Shown: positions 47,836 to 56,136 of the stretch, one piece after another | Layout: each line of letters begins with the position of its first letter | How positions within the stretch are numbered: the first letter of the stretch is position 1 | The notes under the pieces: model-generated | What the model saw: only the letters and a program-made list of their open reading frames with translations | Database searches by the model: none | Told to the model about the DNA's origin: nothing | NCBI GenBank assembly: GCA_902582405.1 | Contig: CACHSA010000002.1 | Coordinates: 97,397-161,396 of the forward strand | From: an uncultured Bacteroidota bacterium | Lineage (GTDB): Bacteria > Bacteroidota > Bacteroidia > Flavobacteriales > Flavobacteriaceae | Direction: 5' to 3' | DNA length: 64,000 nucleotides | Translations under genes and position numbers: made by a program

Positions 47836-47850
47836 TTTATTAGGTTTTTG

Positions 47851-48375
47851 TTAAAGGTAATCTTTTAATTTATTCCATCTAGGGTCAAATTCGGTTTTTT
47901 TAGATCCAGGTGAAAGATCATTTAGAATTTTAACTGTTTTAGATTTTAAGGAGCCATCAAGAACCCCAGGATGAATTTTCTTTTGAGGTATTGAAAGAAC
48001 TATCATTTCATATATTGATTTAGCTATGTTAAATTTATAACTCTTGTGAGGGATTATAACGTATTGATCATTGTCATCATTATATTTCTCACCAAATTTT
48101 ATAAAGAAATTTAATTTAGAATCTACTTGATAAGAAAATAATTCGTTTGAGATGTCACATTTTAATACATAATTCCCTTTTCCACTTAAATAAAGTTCCA
48201 TTAATGAATTTTTTTTTACAAAAACGGACTTGATTTTTATATTGACATTTGAAAGTTCGTCAAAACCAAAATTTTTTAAAAAAGTATCGTGTATATTATA
48301 ATCATAGATATGCTCTCCTTCCTTAAGCCCAGAGAAAACGATATCATAATTACTAATTTTAAAAATTTCGCTCAT
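47851..48375 (-). CDS. DUF177 (YceD)-family protein
   Basis: 174-residue YceD/DUF177 protein, the partner nearly always upstream of rpmF. Seen are SGLKEGEHIYDYNIHDTFLK, a central YLSGKGNYVLKCDISNE where the usual Cys-x2-C/Cys is present only in part, and a C-terminal DPRWNKLKDYL common to the family. In E. coli and plants the family is linked to 23S rRNA accumulation. Cytoplasmic; no signal peptide. Confidence 0.88.
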   Translation of the reverse strand: MSEIFKISNYDIVFSGLKEGEHIYDYNIHDTFLKNFGFDELSNVNIKIKSVFVKKNSLMELYLSGKGNYVLKCDISNELFSYQVDSKLNFFIKFGEKYNDDNDQYVIIPHKSYKFNIAKSIYEMIVLSIPQKKIHPGVLDGSLKSKTVKILNDLSPGSKKTEFDPRWNKLKDYL

Positions 48376-48421
48376 TTAACCGGCAAATTTAGTTAATACC
48401 TGAGATTATAAAACTTTATGA

Positions 48422-49423
48422 TTAGTTTTTTTTCAAACGATTACTGTATACTTCCCTTGCTAAATGTAAAGCTTTACTAAATGAGGAAGGTGACGCTGCA
48501 CCCTTACCGGCAATATCGTAAGCTGTTCCGTGATCGGGTGAAGTTCTTACAAATGGCATAGCCGAAGTAAAATTTACACCAGATCCAAAATTTAAAGTTT
48601 TAAAAGGTATAAGACCTTGATCATGAAACATAGCTAATACTGCATCATATTTATCAAAATTACCTTTCACAAAAAAACTATCAGCCGGAAAAGGGCCAAA
48701 AATAGAGTTATTTTCTTTATTTAATTCTTTTATAACAGGTTTAATGACTTTTTCATCCTGACCGCCAATTAGTCCGTTATCTCCAGCATGAGGGTTAAGT
48801 CCTAAAATTGCGATTTTAGGGTTAGGAATTAAAAAGTCATTTTGCATTGACTTAATCATTTTTAAAATCTTCTTCTTAAGGTTTGTTTTTGTTATTGAGG
48901 AGGAAACTTTATCAATTGGTATGTGATCTGTTAATAATCCTATTTTAAGATTCTCTCCAATCATAAACATTAAAGATTCTGAGGAAAAAAAATTAGATAG
49001 AAAATCTGTATGCCCTATAAAGTTAAAACTTTCTGACTGTATATTTTTTTTATTTATTGGTCCGGTGACTAGAGCTTGGATTTTTCCTGATTTTAAAGCC
49101 TGGGCTGACTTTAAAAGTGATTTTAATGCAACTCGGCCTCCAATGTCTGTGGCTTCTCCAAAATTATGCTTAAAATCTCCTAGAGAAAGGTTGAAAACGT
49201 TAATTCTGTCATTACAAGTTTGTTCAAAAGTTTGAATAAAATTTAATTCCAGATTAATATTAAATACTCTCATTTGGTATTCAATTATTTCTTTGTTTGC
49301 GAAAATCACAGGATTAAATAACTTTAACATTTTTGGATTTTGGAAACTTTTTAAAATAACCTCTATACCTATACCGTTTGGATCCCCAACTGAAATACCA
49401 ACTTTAAACTTTTGTTTACTCAA
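48422..49423 (-). CDS. pdxA: 4-hydroxythreonine-4-phosphate dehydrogenase PdxA
   Basis: 333-residue PdxA of the pyridoxal phosphate pathway. It contains GISVGDPNGIGIEVILK, TGPINKKN, GHTDFLSNFF (metal His) and ALLGLNPHAGDNG-type ILGLNPHAGDNG, plus TSPDHGTAYDIAG. I start at TTG 49423 (SKQKFKVGISVG). The frame is open to a TTG at 49453, but the promoter-like box at 49451-49458 overlaps that codon. The gene is divergent from ribE. Confidence 0.9.
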   Translation of the reverse strand: MSKQKFKVGISVGDPNGIGIEVILKSFQNPKMLKLFNPVIFANKEIIEYQMRVFNINLELNFIQTFEQTCNDRINVFNLSLGDFKHNFGEATDIGGRVALKSLLKSAQALKSGKIQALVTGPINKKNIQSESFNFIGHTDFLSNFFSSESLMFMIGENLKIGLLTDHIPIDKVSSSITKTNLKKKILKMIKSMQNDFLIPNPKIAILGLNPHAGDNGLIGGQDEKVIKPVIKELNKENNSIFGPFPADSFFVKGNFDKYDAVLAMFHDQGLIPFKTLNFGSGVNFTSAMPFVRTSPDHGTAYDIAGKGAASPSSFSKALHLAREVYSNRLKKN

Positions 49424-49450
49424 TTCTTTTAATTTAATTAATTTTAGAAA

Positions 49451-49458
49451 CAAATTTA
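49451..49458 (-). promoter_or_regulatory. Bacteroidota -7 promoter box for the pdxA-DUF177-rpmF-acc group
   Basis: The minus strand reads TAAATTTG, matching TAnnTTTG. Its edge is 27 bases upstream of TTG 49423, the same spacing as the atpD box and the box at 21961, which favours 49423 as the pdxA start. Confidence 0.5.
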
Positions 49459-49473
49459 ATCAATACTGCAATC

Positions 49474-50061
49474 ATGTTCACAGGTATAATAGAAGATTTG
49501 GGCACTTTAAAAAAAATTGAAAAAGAAGGATCAAATATTAATCTTTATTTTAAAAGTAAACTAAGTCATGAATTAAAGGTTGACCAAAGTCTTTCGCACA
49601 ATGGGGTGTGTCTTACTGTTGTTTCAATCAAAAATGATATTCACAAAGTAACCGCAGTTAAAGAAACACTTGAGAAAAGCAATCTTGGAGATATTAGGAT
49701 AGGCTCCTTAGTTAATCTTGAAAGGGCCATGAAAAATAATGCTAGATTAGATGGCCATTTTGTTCAAGGTCATGTAGACCAAACGGGAAAATGTATAAAT
49801 GTTGTTGAGGCAAACGGAAGTTGGTATTATGAATTTAAACACGATAATACATCAAACAATATTACAATAGAGAAAGGCTCAATTGCTGTTAATGGTGTGA
49901 GCTTGACTGTGGTTAACTCCAAAAAAGACAGTTTTTCAGTTGCAATAATACCCTACACTTACAATAACACAAATTTTAAAAAAATTCAAAAAGGAGATAC
50001 TGTAAATATTGAATTTGATATGATTGGGAAATACATCAGTAAACTTTTAATCAAAAGGTAA
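49474..50061 (+). CDS. ribE: Riboflavin synthase, alpha chain
   Basis: 195-residue riboflavin synthase that dismutates two lumazine molecules into riboflavin. It has the duplicated beta-barrel: MFTGIIEDLGTLKKIE with the N-barrel SLSHNGVCLTVVS (catalytic region), then ARLDGHFVQGHVDQTGK and the C-barrel IAVNGVSLTVVNSKKD. Length is normal. No FMN riboswitch fits the short space upstream. The CPA1 antiporter starts 39 bases later. Confidence 0.95.
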   Translation: MFTGIIEDLGTLKKIEKEGSNINLYFKSKLSHELKVDQSLSHNGVCLTVVSIKNDIHKVTAVKETLEKSNLGDIRIGSLVNLERAMKNNARLDGHFVQGHVDQTGKCINVVEANGSWYYEFKHDNTSNNITIEKGSIAVNGVSLTVVNSKKDSFSVAIIPYTYNNTNFKKIQKGDTVNIEFDMIGKYISKLLIKR

Positions 50062-50100
50062 AGAAATTATTATTTACGTATATTTAATAAAATATATGTT

Positions 50101-51369
50101 TTGGGAGTTTTAGAGTTATCTACCATATTGCTTTGTTTAGCCTCAATTTTTTCTTTAATCAACATAAGGTTTTTGAAACTACCACAAACGATTGGGCTAA
50201 TGGTCCTTGCACTTTCTCTGTCTGTTATAATCACAGTTTTCGGTATAGTTTATCCAAATATTTTTAATGCTGTACTTAAAATTACAGAAGATTTTGATTT
50301 CAGTGAATTACTGGTCAATGTGATGCTTCCATTTCTTCTTTTTGCTGGAGCAATGAGTGTTAACGTCCATGAACTACTAAAAGACAAATGGACCATACTC
50401 TTGCTCGCAAGTTTTGGGGTAGTATTTTCTACTTTTGCTGTGGGTACTGGTCTTCATTGGCTCGTATCACAAGAGTTTTTGGGACTTAATCCTTTAGGGT
50501 TAAGCTATGTTGATTGTCTTCTTTTTGGAGCATTAATTGCACCTACAGATCCCATTGCCGTACTAGCAATGGTAAAAAAAATGAATCTCCCATCTATAAC
50601 TGAAACTAGAATTGCAGGAGAATCACTATTCAACGATGGTATTGGAGTTGTGGTTTTTTTAACTCTTTTAAATATTAAAATTGATGGTGTAGAAAATGTA
50701 ACCATCTCTAGTGTAGGAGGACTATTTTTGACTGAAGTTGTTGGGGGTGTCGCTTTAGGTGCTTTAATGGGATTCCTTGGGCTTAAACTTTTAAAATATA
50801 TAGAAAATGAGCACACAGAACTAGAAGTCTTGGTCACATTATCACTCGTGCTTTTATTGCCAATTATTTCCCATCGTTTCCATTTTTCAGCTGTGTTAGG
50901 AGTTGTAGTTATGGGACTCTTTTTAAACCAAAACATAGATACTGATAAAAATGAAGATGGCCTTCAAAGAGCTATGGGGGACTACGTTTATAAGTTTTGG
51001 CACTTACTTGATGAAACTTTAAACGCTATTCTATTTATTCTAATTGGCCTTGAAATTTTGGCAGTTTTCAAAGACTTTCAATCAAGTTTTATTTTAATTT
51101 CAATAATTACAGTTGCTCTTGTCGTCTTGTCTAGGATGTTTGGAGTCTCTGCAGCAATTAAATTGCTATCTATTAAATATAAGTTTGAAAAAAATACTGC
51201 TCTAATAATTAGCTGGGGTGGGCTAAGAGGTGGTCTTAGTATTGCACTTGCATTGAACCTTCCAGATTCTATAGGAGAAGGAAAGTCGTTGATTCTTTTT
51301 CTTACTTATGCAGTTGTTTTATTTACAATACTAGTTCAAGGACTCACACTTAAAAAAATAGTTAAATAG
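50101..51369 (+). CDS. Sodium/proton antiporter, CPA1 (NhaP) family
   Basis: 422-residue cation/proton antiporter with about 12 hydrophobic helices. The ion-binding helix reads GALIAPTDPIAVLAM (Asp in TDP near residue 150) and the next GESLFNDGIGVVVF carries the conserved ND pair; SWGGLRGGLSIALAL is the late arginine helix. No long cytoplasmic regulatory tail. The start is TTG at 50101; an ATG five bases earlier is in another frame and closes after five codons. Confidence 0.93.
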   Translation: MGVLELSTILLCLASIFSLINIRFLKLPQTIGLMVLALSLSVIITVFGIVYPNIFNAVLKITEDFDFSELLVNVMLPFLLFAGAMSVNVHELLKDKWTILLLASFGVVFSTFAVGTGLHWLVSQEFLGLNPLGLSYVDCLLFGALIAPTDPIAVLAMVKKMNLPSITETRIAGESLFNDGIGVVVFLTLLNIKIDGVENVTISSVGGLFLTEVVGGVALGALMGFLGLKLLKYIENEHTELEVLVTLSLVLLLPIISHRFHFSAVLGVVVMGLFLNQNIDTDKNEDGLQRAMGDYVYKFWHLLDETLNAILFILIGLEILAVFKDFQSSFILISIITVALVVLSRMFGVSAAIKLLSIKYKFEKNTALIISWGGLRGGLSIALALNLPDSIGEGKSLILFLTYAVVLFTILVQGLTLKKIVK

Positions 51370-51416
51370 TTTTTTAACATTTTTTTTTAAATCGAAGAGT
51401 TAAATTTTTTTAAATT

Positions 51417-51424
51417 TACATTTG
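51417..51424 (+). promoter_or_regulatory. Bacteroidota -7 promoter box of the 51.4-51.6 kb micro-unit
   Basis: TACATTTG matches TAnnTTTG. Transcription starting a few bases downstream would give an RNA of about 160 bases ending at the terminator at 51563-51592, with a leader of about 50 bases that includes the stem AGCTG/CAGCT (51434-51448). No -33 TTG is seen. Confidence 0.5.
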
Positions 51425-51468
51425 AGTAGGTAGAGCTGGACAACAGCTATTAAGAATTTAATCATAAA

Positions 51469-51476
51469 AGGAGGTG
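51469..51476 (+). promoter_or_regulatory. Near-perfect Shine-Dalgarno sequence
   Basis: AGGAGGTG sits 4 bases (6 from the AGGAGG core) before ATG 51481 and is complementary to the usual 16S rRNA 3' end. Other genes in this window lack such a sequence, as expected for Bacteroidota. AAGGAG (51468-51473) could pair with TTCCTT (51543-51548) just after the stop, enclosing the reading frame. Confidence 0.85.
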
Positions 51477-51480
51477 TCAT

Positions 51481-51540
51481 ATGTCTAATACAAAATATTC
51501 AAGTTGGAATGGACTAAGTGACGCTTTTTTAGTTATTTAG
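51481..51540 (+). CDS. 19-residue micro-ORF with strong Shine-Dalgarno, unknown function
   Basis: ATG 51481 to TAG 51540 encodes MSNTKYSSWNGLSDAFLVI. I do not recognise it. Support for translation is the AGGAGGTG ribosome-binding site at ideal spacing, in a group whose genes rarely use one. It has its own -7 box and its own terminator, so it looks like an independent unit and not the leader of the ABA4-like gene. It could be a small peptide, a translated regulatory RNA, or a sensor of ribosome state. A T-run near the end (GCTTTTTTAG) could allow slippage into a longer frame, but nothing else supports that. Confidence 0.6.
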   Translation: MSNTKYSSWNGLSDAFLVI

Positions 51541-51562
51541 CATTCCTTCTTAAAATGATTAC

Positions 51563-51592
51563 AAAGCAGGTCGATGGACCTGCTTTTTCTTT
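51563..51592 (+). terminator. Rho-independent terminator of the micro-unit
   Basis: AAAGCAGGTC (51563-51572) and GACCTGCTTT (51577-51586) form a perfect 10-base-pair stem with loop GATG, followed by TTCTTTT. It separates the 19-residue frame from the ABA4-like gene that starts at 51614. Confidence 0.93.
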
Positions 51593-51613
51593 TAAAGATT
51601 CTAATTTTATAGA

Positions 51614-52054
51614 ATGATTACAACTGAAAATATTTTTAATGGTCTTAATTTACTTGTATTGCTAGGCTGGATACCGTTGTTTATATTTCCATATTCTAGA
51701 TTTACAAAAAAATTAATAGATGGACTTTATCTCCCCTTTATTTTGTGTGCCTTCTATATTTATTTTTTATCTCAAACAAAAGGCCTCTTTTCTGCAGACT
51801 TTTCATCCATTGCTGGAATACTTGATTTGTTTAGAAACTCAACGGAAGAGTCTGCTGCCGCAGGATGGATTCATTATTTAGCATTTGACTATTTTGTTGG
51901 ATGTTGGATAGTAAATCATTCTATTAAAAAAGGAATCCCATATATTGTTTTTATTTCACCTTTAATTTGTACACTTTTTGCTGGTCCATTTGGGCTACTA
52001 CTTTTTTTAGTTTTAAGATTTTTTTACAAACGGTTTACTTTAGAGGATGTTTAA
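51614..52054 (+). CDS. ABA4-like (DUF4281) membrane protein
   Basis: 146 residues with four hydrophobic segments. The conserved ABA4/DUF4281 block is at residues 80-125: GWIHYLAFDYFVGCWIVNHS then ISPLICTLFAGPFGLLLFL. Plant ABA4 takes part in neoxanthin formation; bacterial members are uncharacterised, though many marine flavobacteria make carotenoids (zeaxanthin). It overlaps the next gene by 8 bases and appears to open a three-gene operon with an HMA/MauE-like protein and a PepSY protein. Whether its neighbours bear on its role is unclear. Confidence 0.8.
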   Translation: MITTENIFNGLNLLVLLGWIPLFIFPYSRFTKKLIDGLYLPFILCAFYIYFLSQTKGLFSADFSSIAGILDLFRNSTEESAAAGWIHYLAFDYFVGCWIVNHSIKKGIPYIVFISPLICTLFAGPFGLLLFLVLRFFYKRFTLEDV

Positions 52055-52796
52055 TACAATTAAAAAAAAATACAAAATTTCGGGGATGACTTGTGATGGT
52101 TGTAAAGCGTCAATTGAAAACAGCTTGAATCTTTTAGATCAAGTTAGAAGTTCCAATGCTGATATTAGACTTGGTGAATTAATGTTGAATTTAAAAAAAG
52201 ATGTTAGTTTAAAATCATTGCAAAATGCAATTCCTAAAAAATATATTATCAATGAAGAAATACCTCAACCTAAAAACACTAGTGAAATCAGTCGAGATCT
52301 AACAAATAAAGAATCCAAACTAAAGCAGCTAAAACCACTTTTTTTAATTCTGTTTTATATCACTTCCTCTAGTCTGCTAATAAACTATCAAAACTGGAAC
52401 TTAAATGAATTTATGTTGGATTTTATGGGGCTTTTTTTTATTTGTTTCAGCTTTTTTAAAATGCTTGACCTGAAAGGTTTTAGTGATTCATTTAAAATGT
52501 ACGATCCTTTAGCAAAGAAAATGAATTTTTATGGGATGTTATATCCTTTTATTGAAACAATACTCGGTGTAATGTTTTTAGTAAAAATAGAAATATTTAG
52601 TGCTTTAATTCTTTCTGTTTTAATTCTTGGATTAACCACAATAGGTGTTACAAAAACTCTTATTTCAAAAAAATCCATCCAATGTGCTTGTCTTGGATCA
52701 GTATTAAAGTTACCCATGACAGAAGCAACTTTAATAGAAAATGCAATAATGATATTTATGTCTATTTTTATGCTTTATAACTCTACAATATTATGA
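52047..52796 (+). CDS. Heavy-metal-associated (HMA) domain fused to MauE-like membrane domain
   Basis: 249 residues. The N-terminal HMA domain (1-70) has the metal-binding KISGMTCDGCKASIENSL (Cys in GMTCDGC). A linker follows, then four hydrophobic helices (about 95-245) resembling MauE/DoxX proteins, with a cysteine pair in SIQCACLGSVLKLPMTEATL. The combination suggests delivery of a metal such as copper, or of redox equivalents, at the inner membrane. It overlaps the ABA4-like gene and the PepSY gene (4 bases each side approximately), and lies opposite the ZnuD-like receptor locus. Confidence 0.82.
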   Translation: MFNTIKKKYKISGMTCDGCKASIENSLNLLDQVRSSNADIRLGELMLNLKKDVSLKSLQNAIPKKYIINEEIPQPKNTSEISRDLTNKESKLKQLKPLFLILFYITSSSLLINYQNWNLNEFMLDFMGLFFICFSFFKMLDLKGFSDSFKMYDPLAKKMNFYGMLYPFIETILGVMFLVKIEIFSALILSVLILGLTTIGVTKTLISKKSIQCACLGSVLKLPMTEATLIENAIMIFMSIFMLYNSTIL

Positions 52797-53494
52797 AAAG
52801 GAAAATATCGCTTAGGATTCGAAAAGCTCACAGATATTTGGGTATTTTCTTAGGAATTCAATTTTTGTTTTGGACAATTAGTGGTCTCTATTTTAGTTGG
52901 ACTAGTCTTGATGAAATTCATGGGGATCACTATAAAAATCTTGAATATGAGCCGTTATCTTTTGAGAATTTAATTAGTCCTTCGCAAATTAATGTCAAGG
53001 AAGCTATAAACACCTTAGAAATTAGAGATATAAATAAAAGACCTTATTATTTTGTAAATAAGAAGTGGCTTTTCAATGCTGTAAACGGTGAAAAGAAAAA
53101 TGAGCTCTCGGAAGCTGAGGCATTATATATTGCAGAAAAACACATGAAAAAAGGGCTAGAAGTTAAGTCAATAAAAAAAATCAAGGAAGTAGGTAAACAT
53201 CATGAATATAGAAAAAAGCTTTTGCCTGCATATGTTATATCATATAAGTCAGATGACAATTTAAAAGCCTATGTATCTATAACCGATGCTAAATTTCAGT
53301 CTGTCAGACACAGGAGTTGGAGATGGTTTGATTTTTTATGGATGACTCACACCATGGACTACGAGGGGAGAGATAATTTCAATACCATAACCTTAAGGGC
53401 GTTTTCATTGTTAGGCTTGATTACAGTTTTAAGTGGATTTACTTTAGCATTTGTTACAACTCCAAAATTGATGAGGTTCTTTAAAAAAAACTAA
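52793..53494 (+). CDS. PepSY-domain membrane protein
   Basis: 233 residues. An N-terminal membrane helix (RKAHRYLGIFLGIQFLFWTISGLYFSWT split by a short turn, about residues 10-40) and a C-terminal helix (LLGLITVLSGFTLAFVTTP) flank a periplasmic region with a PepSY-like segment (LSEAEALYIAEKHMKKGLEV). This layout is found in PiuB/iron-uptake associated PepSY proteins. The His-rich turns (WMTHTMDYEGRDN) are typical. Its stop overlaps the convergent 54-residue gene. Likely linked to metal or siderophore handling with the adjacent loci. Confidence 0.82.
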   Translation: MKRKISLRIRKAHRYLGIFLGIQFLFWTISGLYFSWTSLDEIHGDHYKNLEYEPLSFENLISPSQINVKEAINTLEIRDINKRPYYFVNKKWLFNAVNGEKKNELSEAEALYIAEKHMKKGLEVKSIKKIKEVGKHHEYRKKLLPAYVISYKSDDNLKAYVSITDAKFQSVRHRSWRWFDFLWMTHTMDYEGRDNFNTITLRAFSLLGLITVLSGFTLAFVTTPKLMRFFKKN

Positions 53495-53655
53495 TTGTTT
53501 TTTTTTGGCAAAAAAGATTCAATTAAAAGACCGATCACACCAAATAGGAACCCTAAAATAAAACCCTCTACATGACTCCTTCCTCTTCGCTCTGCAATAT
53601 AAGAACCCGCAGCGCCTAATAAAACCCCTATAGCTAGATAGACATACAAAGACAT
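53491..53655 (-). CDS. 54-residue small membrane protein
   Basis: Reverse-strand frame ATG 53655 to TAG 53491. It reads MSLYVYLAIGVLLGAAGSYI, a basic turn AERRGRSHVE, then GFILGFLFGVIGLLIESFLP and KKNN. That is two glycine-rich membrane helices joined by a positively charged loop, a common layout of small inner-membrane proteins in this phylum (the GxxLGFLFGxxGL pattern). It starts 2 bases after the TonB receptor stop, so it is likely the last gene of that operon, and its stop overlaps the PepSY gene stop by 4 bases on the other strand. Function unknown. Confidence 0.72.
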   Translation of the reverse strand: MSLYVYLAIGVLLGAAGSYIAERRGRSHVEGFILGFLFGVIGLLIESFLPKKNN

Positions 53656-53657
53656 AA

Positions 53658-56057
53658 TTAAAATCTATAGCTTAATTCTATACCAATAAGCCTTCCAGGT
53701 TCTGAAGCAAAAAACCTAAGTCTATTTAAATAGTTTCTGTATTCAGTATTCAAAACATTTTCAATATATAATCTTGTCTCGAATTTTTGAAGAAAATTTT
53801 TCTTTATTTCTATATTCCAAAGATTATAAGAACTTGGAGGAGTACTTACATCAACAAGGTCACTGTAAATTACGCCATTTTCCAAAAAGTCATAATTAAA
53901 ATTTAAATCGGGATAATGATTCTGCTGAGCAACATATTCGCTACTTATTCGAACAAAAACAGGTGATTTTTTAAATACTGAAAACTCTATCTGATTTCTC
54001 AAATTAAAAGGTGGCATATCTACTAAAGGAGTATTGTTTTTTTCAAAAGCTCTCAAGTAAGAACCTGAAGTGTTAAACTTTAAATTTTTTAAAATATCAA
54101 ACCCAATGTCTAGATCAATCCCTCTCATTACCACTCTAGATATTTGCCTATAATCTCTTTTTAGAAATGCGCCTCTTCTTGTTAAATCAAACCCATCTTC
54201 TGAAGGCTGAAGAATTATAAAATCTTTAATGTTTGAATTATAAAATGTAAGGGTATATTTAACCTTGCTGTAGTTGTTTTCAACTGAAATCAGAGTTTTT
54301 AAGGATTTCTCTGGGACCAATCTTAAATTCCCAGTTTCAATAGTTGCCAAAGCGTGGTGAAGACCATCACTAAATAATTCTGCAGGATTAGGTGATCTTG
54401 ACGAATAAGCCAAATTAATAGCTGCGCTTGTTTCATTTTTGAAGATTTTCTTAGCTCCAAAAGATGATGAAAAGTTGGAGAAAGAACGAATCTGGTTTGA
54501 TAAAATTTTCCCAGATTCAGTAACTCTAATTATCGTGGACGCATAGTCATCACCATAATTATTATTATCCCAATCATCTCGCCAATAGTATTTTTTTGCA
54601 TTTATTCTATCAAGGTCTATTCGTGATCCAAATTCTAATTTAAAATTATCCGAGTAATTGAATTCAGTAATCCCGTAAAATCCTAGTTTGTATCTGTTAT
54701 GGTCTGGTATTAATCTTCTAATTCCTGTTCTTGGATTAGAAAAATTGTCTTGAAATTGTAATGATAGCCCACTTTTTAAAACAAACCTCTCATTGGATGA
54801 AAAAAATGTGTCAAAAAGTAAATCATGGGTTTGAAGTAGAATATTTAGGGATTCTATGTTTCTATATTCACCTCTTCTTAAATCATATTCTTTTCTGCTA
54901 TTTGATTGATAAGAATAATTCAGGTCCCATTTTAAATTCCGCAGACCTCTACTTTTATAATACAATGAAAGCGTGTGGTGTTCATTTTCTTGTTTGGGAT
55001 TGTCAATCTCTCTCGAATAAGGATAAATTGTTAGTGGTATATCTGATTTAACAGACCTTGCTAAATCTCCTAAACTTCCAACGTGAGCTGATTTTAATAT
55101 CCCAATGTCTTGTCTAAAAAAACTATATCTTATCCCCCATTCTTTTGTTATTCTATTTTTTGAAAAAAACAGTGTGGAGGCAATTTTTTTTCCAGCACTA
55201 TTTGATAAAGAGTAATCTGGACTGTTATAGTCTCCATTGGATTTTAAAGAAATGGTCCCTCCGTAATTTAAACCACTTGAAAAGGATTTGCTAATTTTTG
55301 AAATTACATAGTTACCCCTTCCATTGTCTGTGTATCCAATACTTCCATATCCATACAGGGAGTCCATCAATAAACTTCTGCTAAAATTTGTTTTGATTAT
55401 TCCTCCAACTGCATCTCCTGCATATTTAAGCGCTCCAGCTCCTTTAATCAATTGAATGGTTTCAATGCTAGACAAATCTAAACTTGGTGCATGGTCCGCG
55501 CCCCATTCATTATCCTGCAAACGGATTCCATTTTTTATTATCCCAACTCTACTGCCTGCAACCCCATGAAGTAAAGGTTTAACAATTGAATTCCCCATTT
55601 TATATGAAGATACTCCTGAAAGTTGCTCCAAAACCTCCCCGAAGTTTTTTGACTTGAAATCAAATATTTTTTGCCTATCAATTACATCCTCTATTGAGGT
55701 TACACTTTCCTTACTGTTTGAATTAGTTGAAACTATGATTTCCTCTAATTCAGTAATGTGGTGTTCTAGGTAAATTTTTTTGGTGCTCGAATTGGGAATA
55801 TCGATATTGACTTTGATTTCTTTACAATTTGGGTGACTTATCACTAAAGTATGTTCACCTTTACAAATTCCATCAATTATAAATACTCCTTTTTGATTAG
55901 AAATAACCTCATTTTCGTTGTCAATTATAATTTTTGCCCCATTAAGACCTTCGTTTAAATGAAGATCAATTACTTCTCCATAAAAAGTGTAGCCACAATC
56001 CTGTGAAGACAAAAAAAAGGACACAAAAAATGAAATGATTATAAGTAAATATTTCAT
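53658..56057 (-). CDS. TonB-dependent receptor, ZnuD-like
   Basis: 799-residue outer-membrane receptor. Signal MKYLLIIISFFVSFFLSSQ; then a carboxypeptidase-like domain (about 22-100) with two Cys, a plug, and a barrel ending in GIELSYRF. The plug has LLHGVAGSRVGIIKNGIR followed shortly by EWGADHAPSLD, a pattern shared with the ZnuD zinc-receptor group, where this region carries a His/Asp pair. The neighbouring genes (lipoprotein, small His/Cys protein, HMA and PepSY proteins) also point to metal uptake. Zinc is my best guess and copper is possible. Confidence 0.85.
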   Translation of the reverse strand: MKYLLIIISFFVSFFLSSQDCGYTFYGEVIDLHLNEGLNGAKIIIDNENEVISNQKGVFIIDGICKGEHTLVISHPNCKEIKVNIDIPNSSTKKIYLEHHITELEEIIVSTNSNSKESVTSIEDVIDRQKIFDFKSKNFGEVLEQLSGVSSYKMGNSIVKPLLHGVAGSRVGIIKNGIRLQDNEWGADHAPSLDLSSIETIQLIKGAGALKYAGDAVGGIIKTNFSRSLLMDSLYGYGSIGYTDNGRGNYVISKISKSFSSGLNYGGTISLKSNGDYNSPDYSLSNSAGKKIASTLFFSKNRITKEWGIRYSFFRQDIGILKSAHVGSLGDLARSVKSDIPLTIYPYSREIDNPKQENEHHTLSLYYKSRGLRNLKWDLNYSYQSNSRKEYDLRRGEYRNIESLNILLQTHDLLFDTFFSSNERFVLKSGLSLQFQDNFSNPRTGIRRLIPDHNRYKLGFYGITEFNYSDNFKLEFGSRIDLDRINAKKYYWRDDWDNNNYGDDYASTIIRVTESGKILSNQIRSFSNFSSSFGAKKIFKNETSAAINLAYSSRSPNPAELFSDGLHHALATIETGNLRLVPEKSLKTLISVENNYSKVKYTLTFYNSNIKDFIILQPSEDGFDLTRRGAFLKRDYRQISRVVMRGIDLDIGFDILKNLKFNTSGSYLRAFEKNNTPLVDMPPFNLRNQIEFSVFKKSPVFVRISSEYVAQQNHYPDLNFNYDFLENGVIYSDLVDVSTPPSSYNLWNIEIKKNFLQKFETRLYIENVLNTEYRNYLNRLRFFASEPGRLIGIELSYRF

Positions 56058-56136
56058 CTTATGTTAATTTTTAAATTAGAAAAAAGGACCAGTTTTTTCA
56101 AATTTAACAGGATACCAATAACTTCAGTAGTAATTT

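Noticed and set aside
49454..49473. Possible FMN riboswitch in front of ribE
   Set aside because: There is only a short space between pdxA and ribE, far less than the aptamer needs.
51481..51617. Possible -1 frameshift at GCTTTTTTAG extending the 19-residue frame to about 45 codons
   Set aside because: The extension reads straight through the perfect terminator stem, and an open run of 30 codons is not rare in one frame; no further slippery-site support.
54761..55051. Plus-strand frame of 96 codons inside the ZnuD-like receptor
   Set aside because: Antisense to conserved barrel sequence; composition is not protein-like and no start context supports it.
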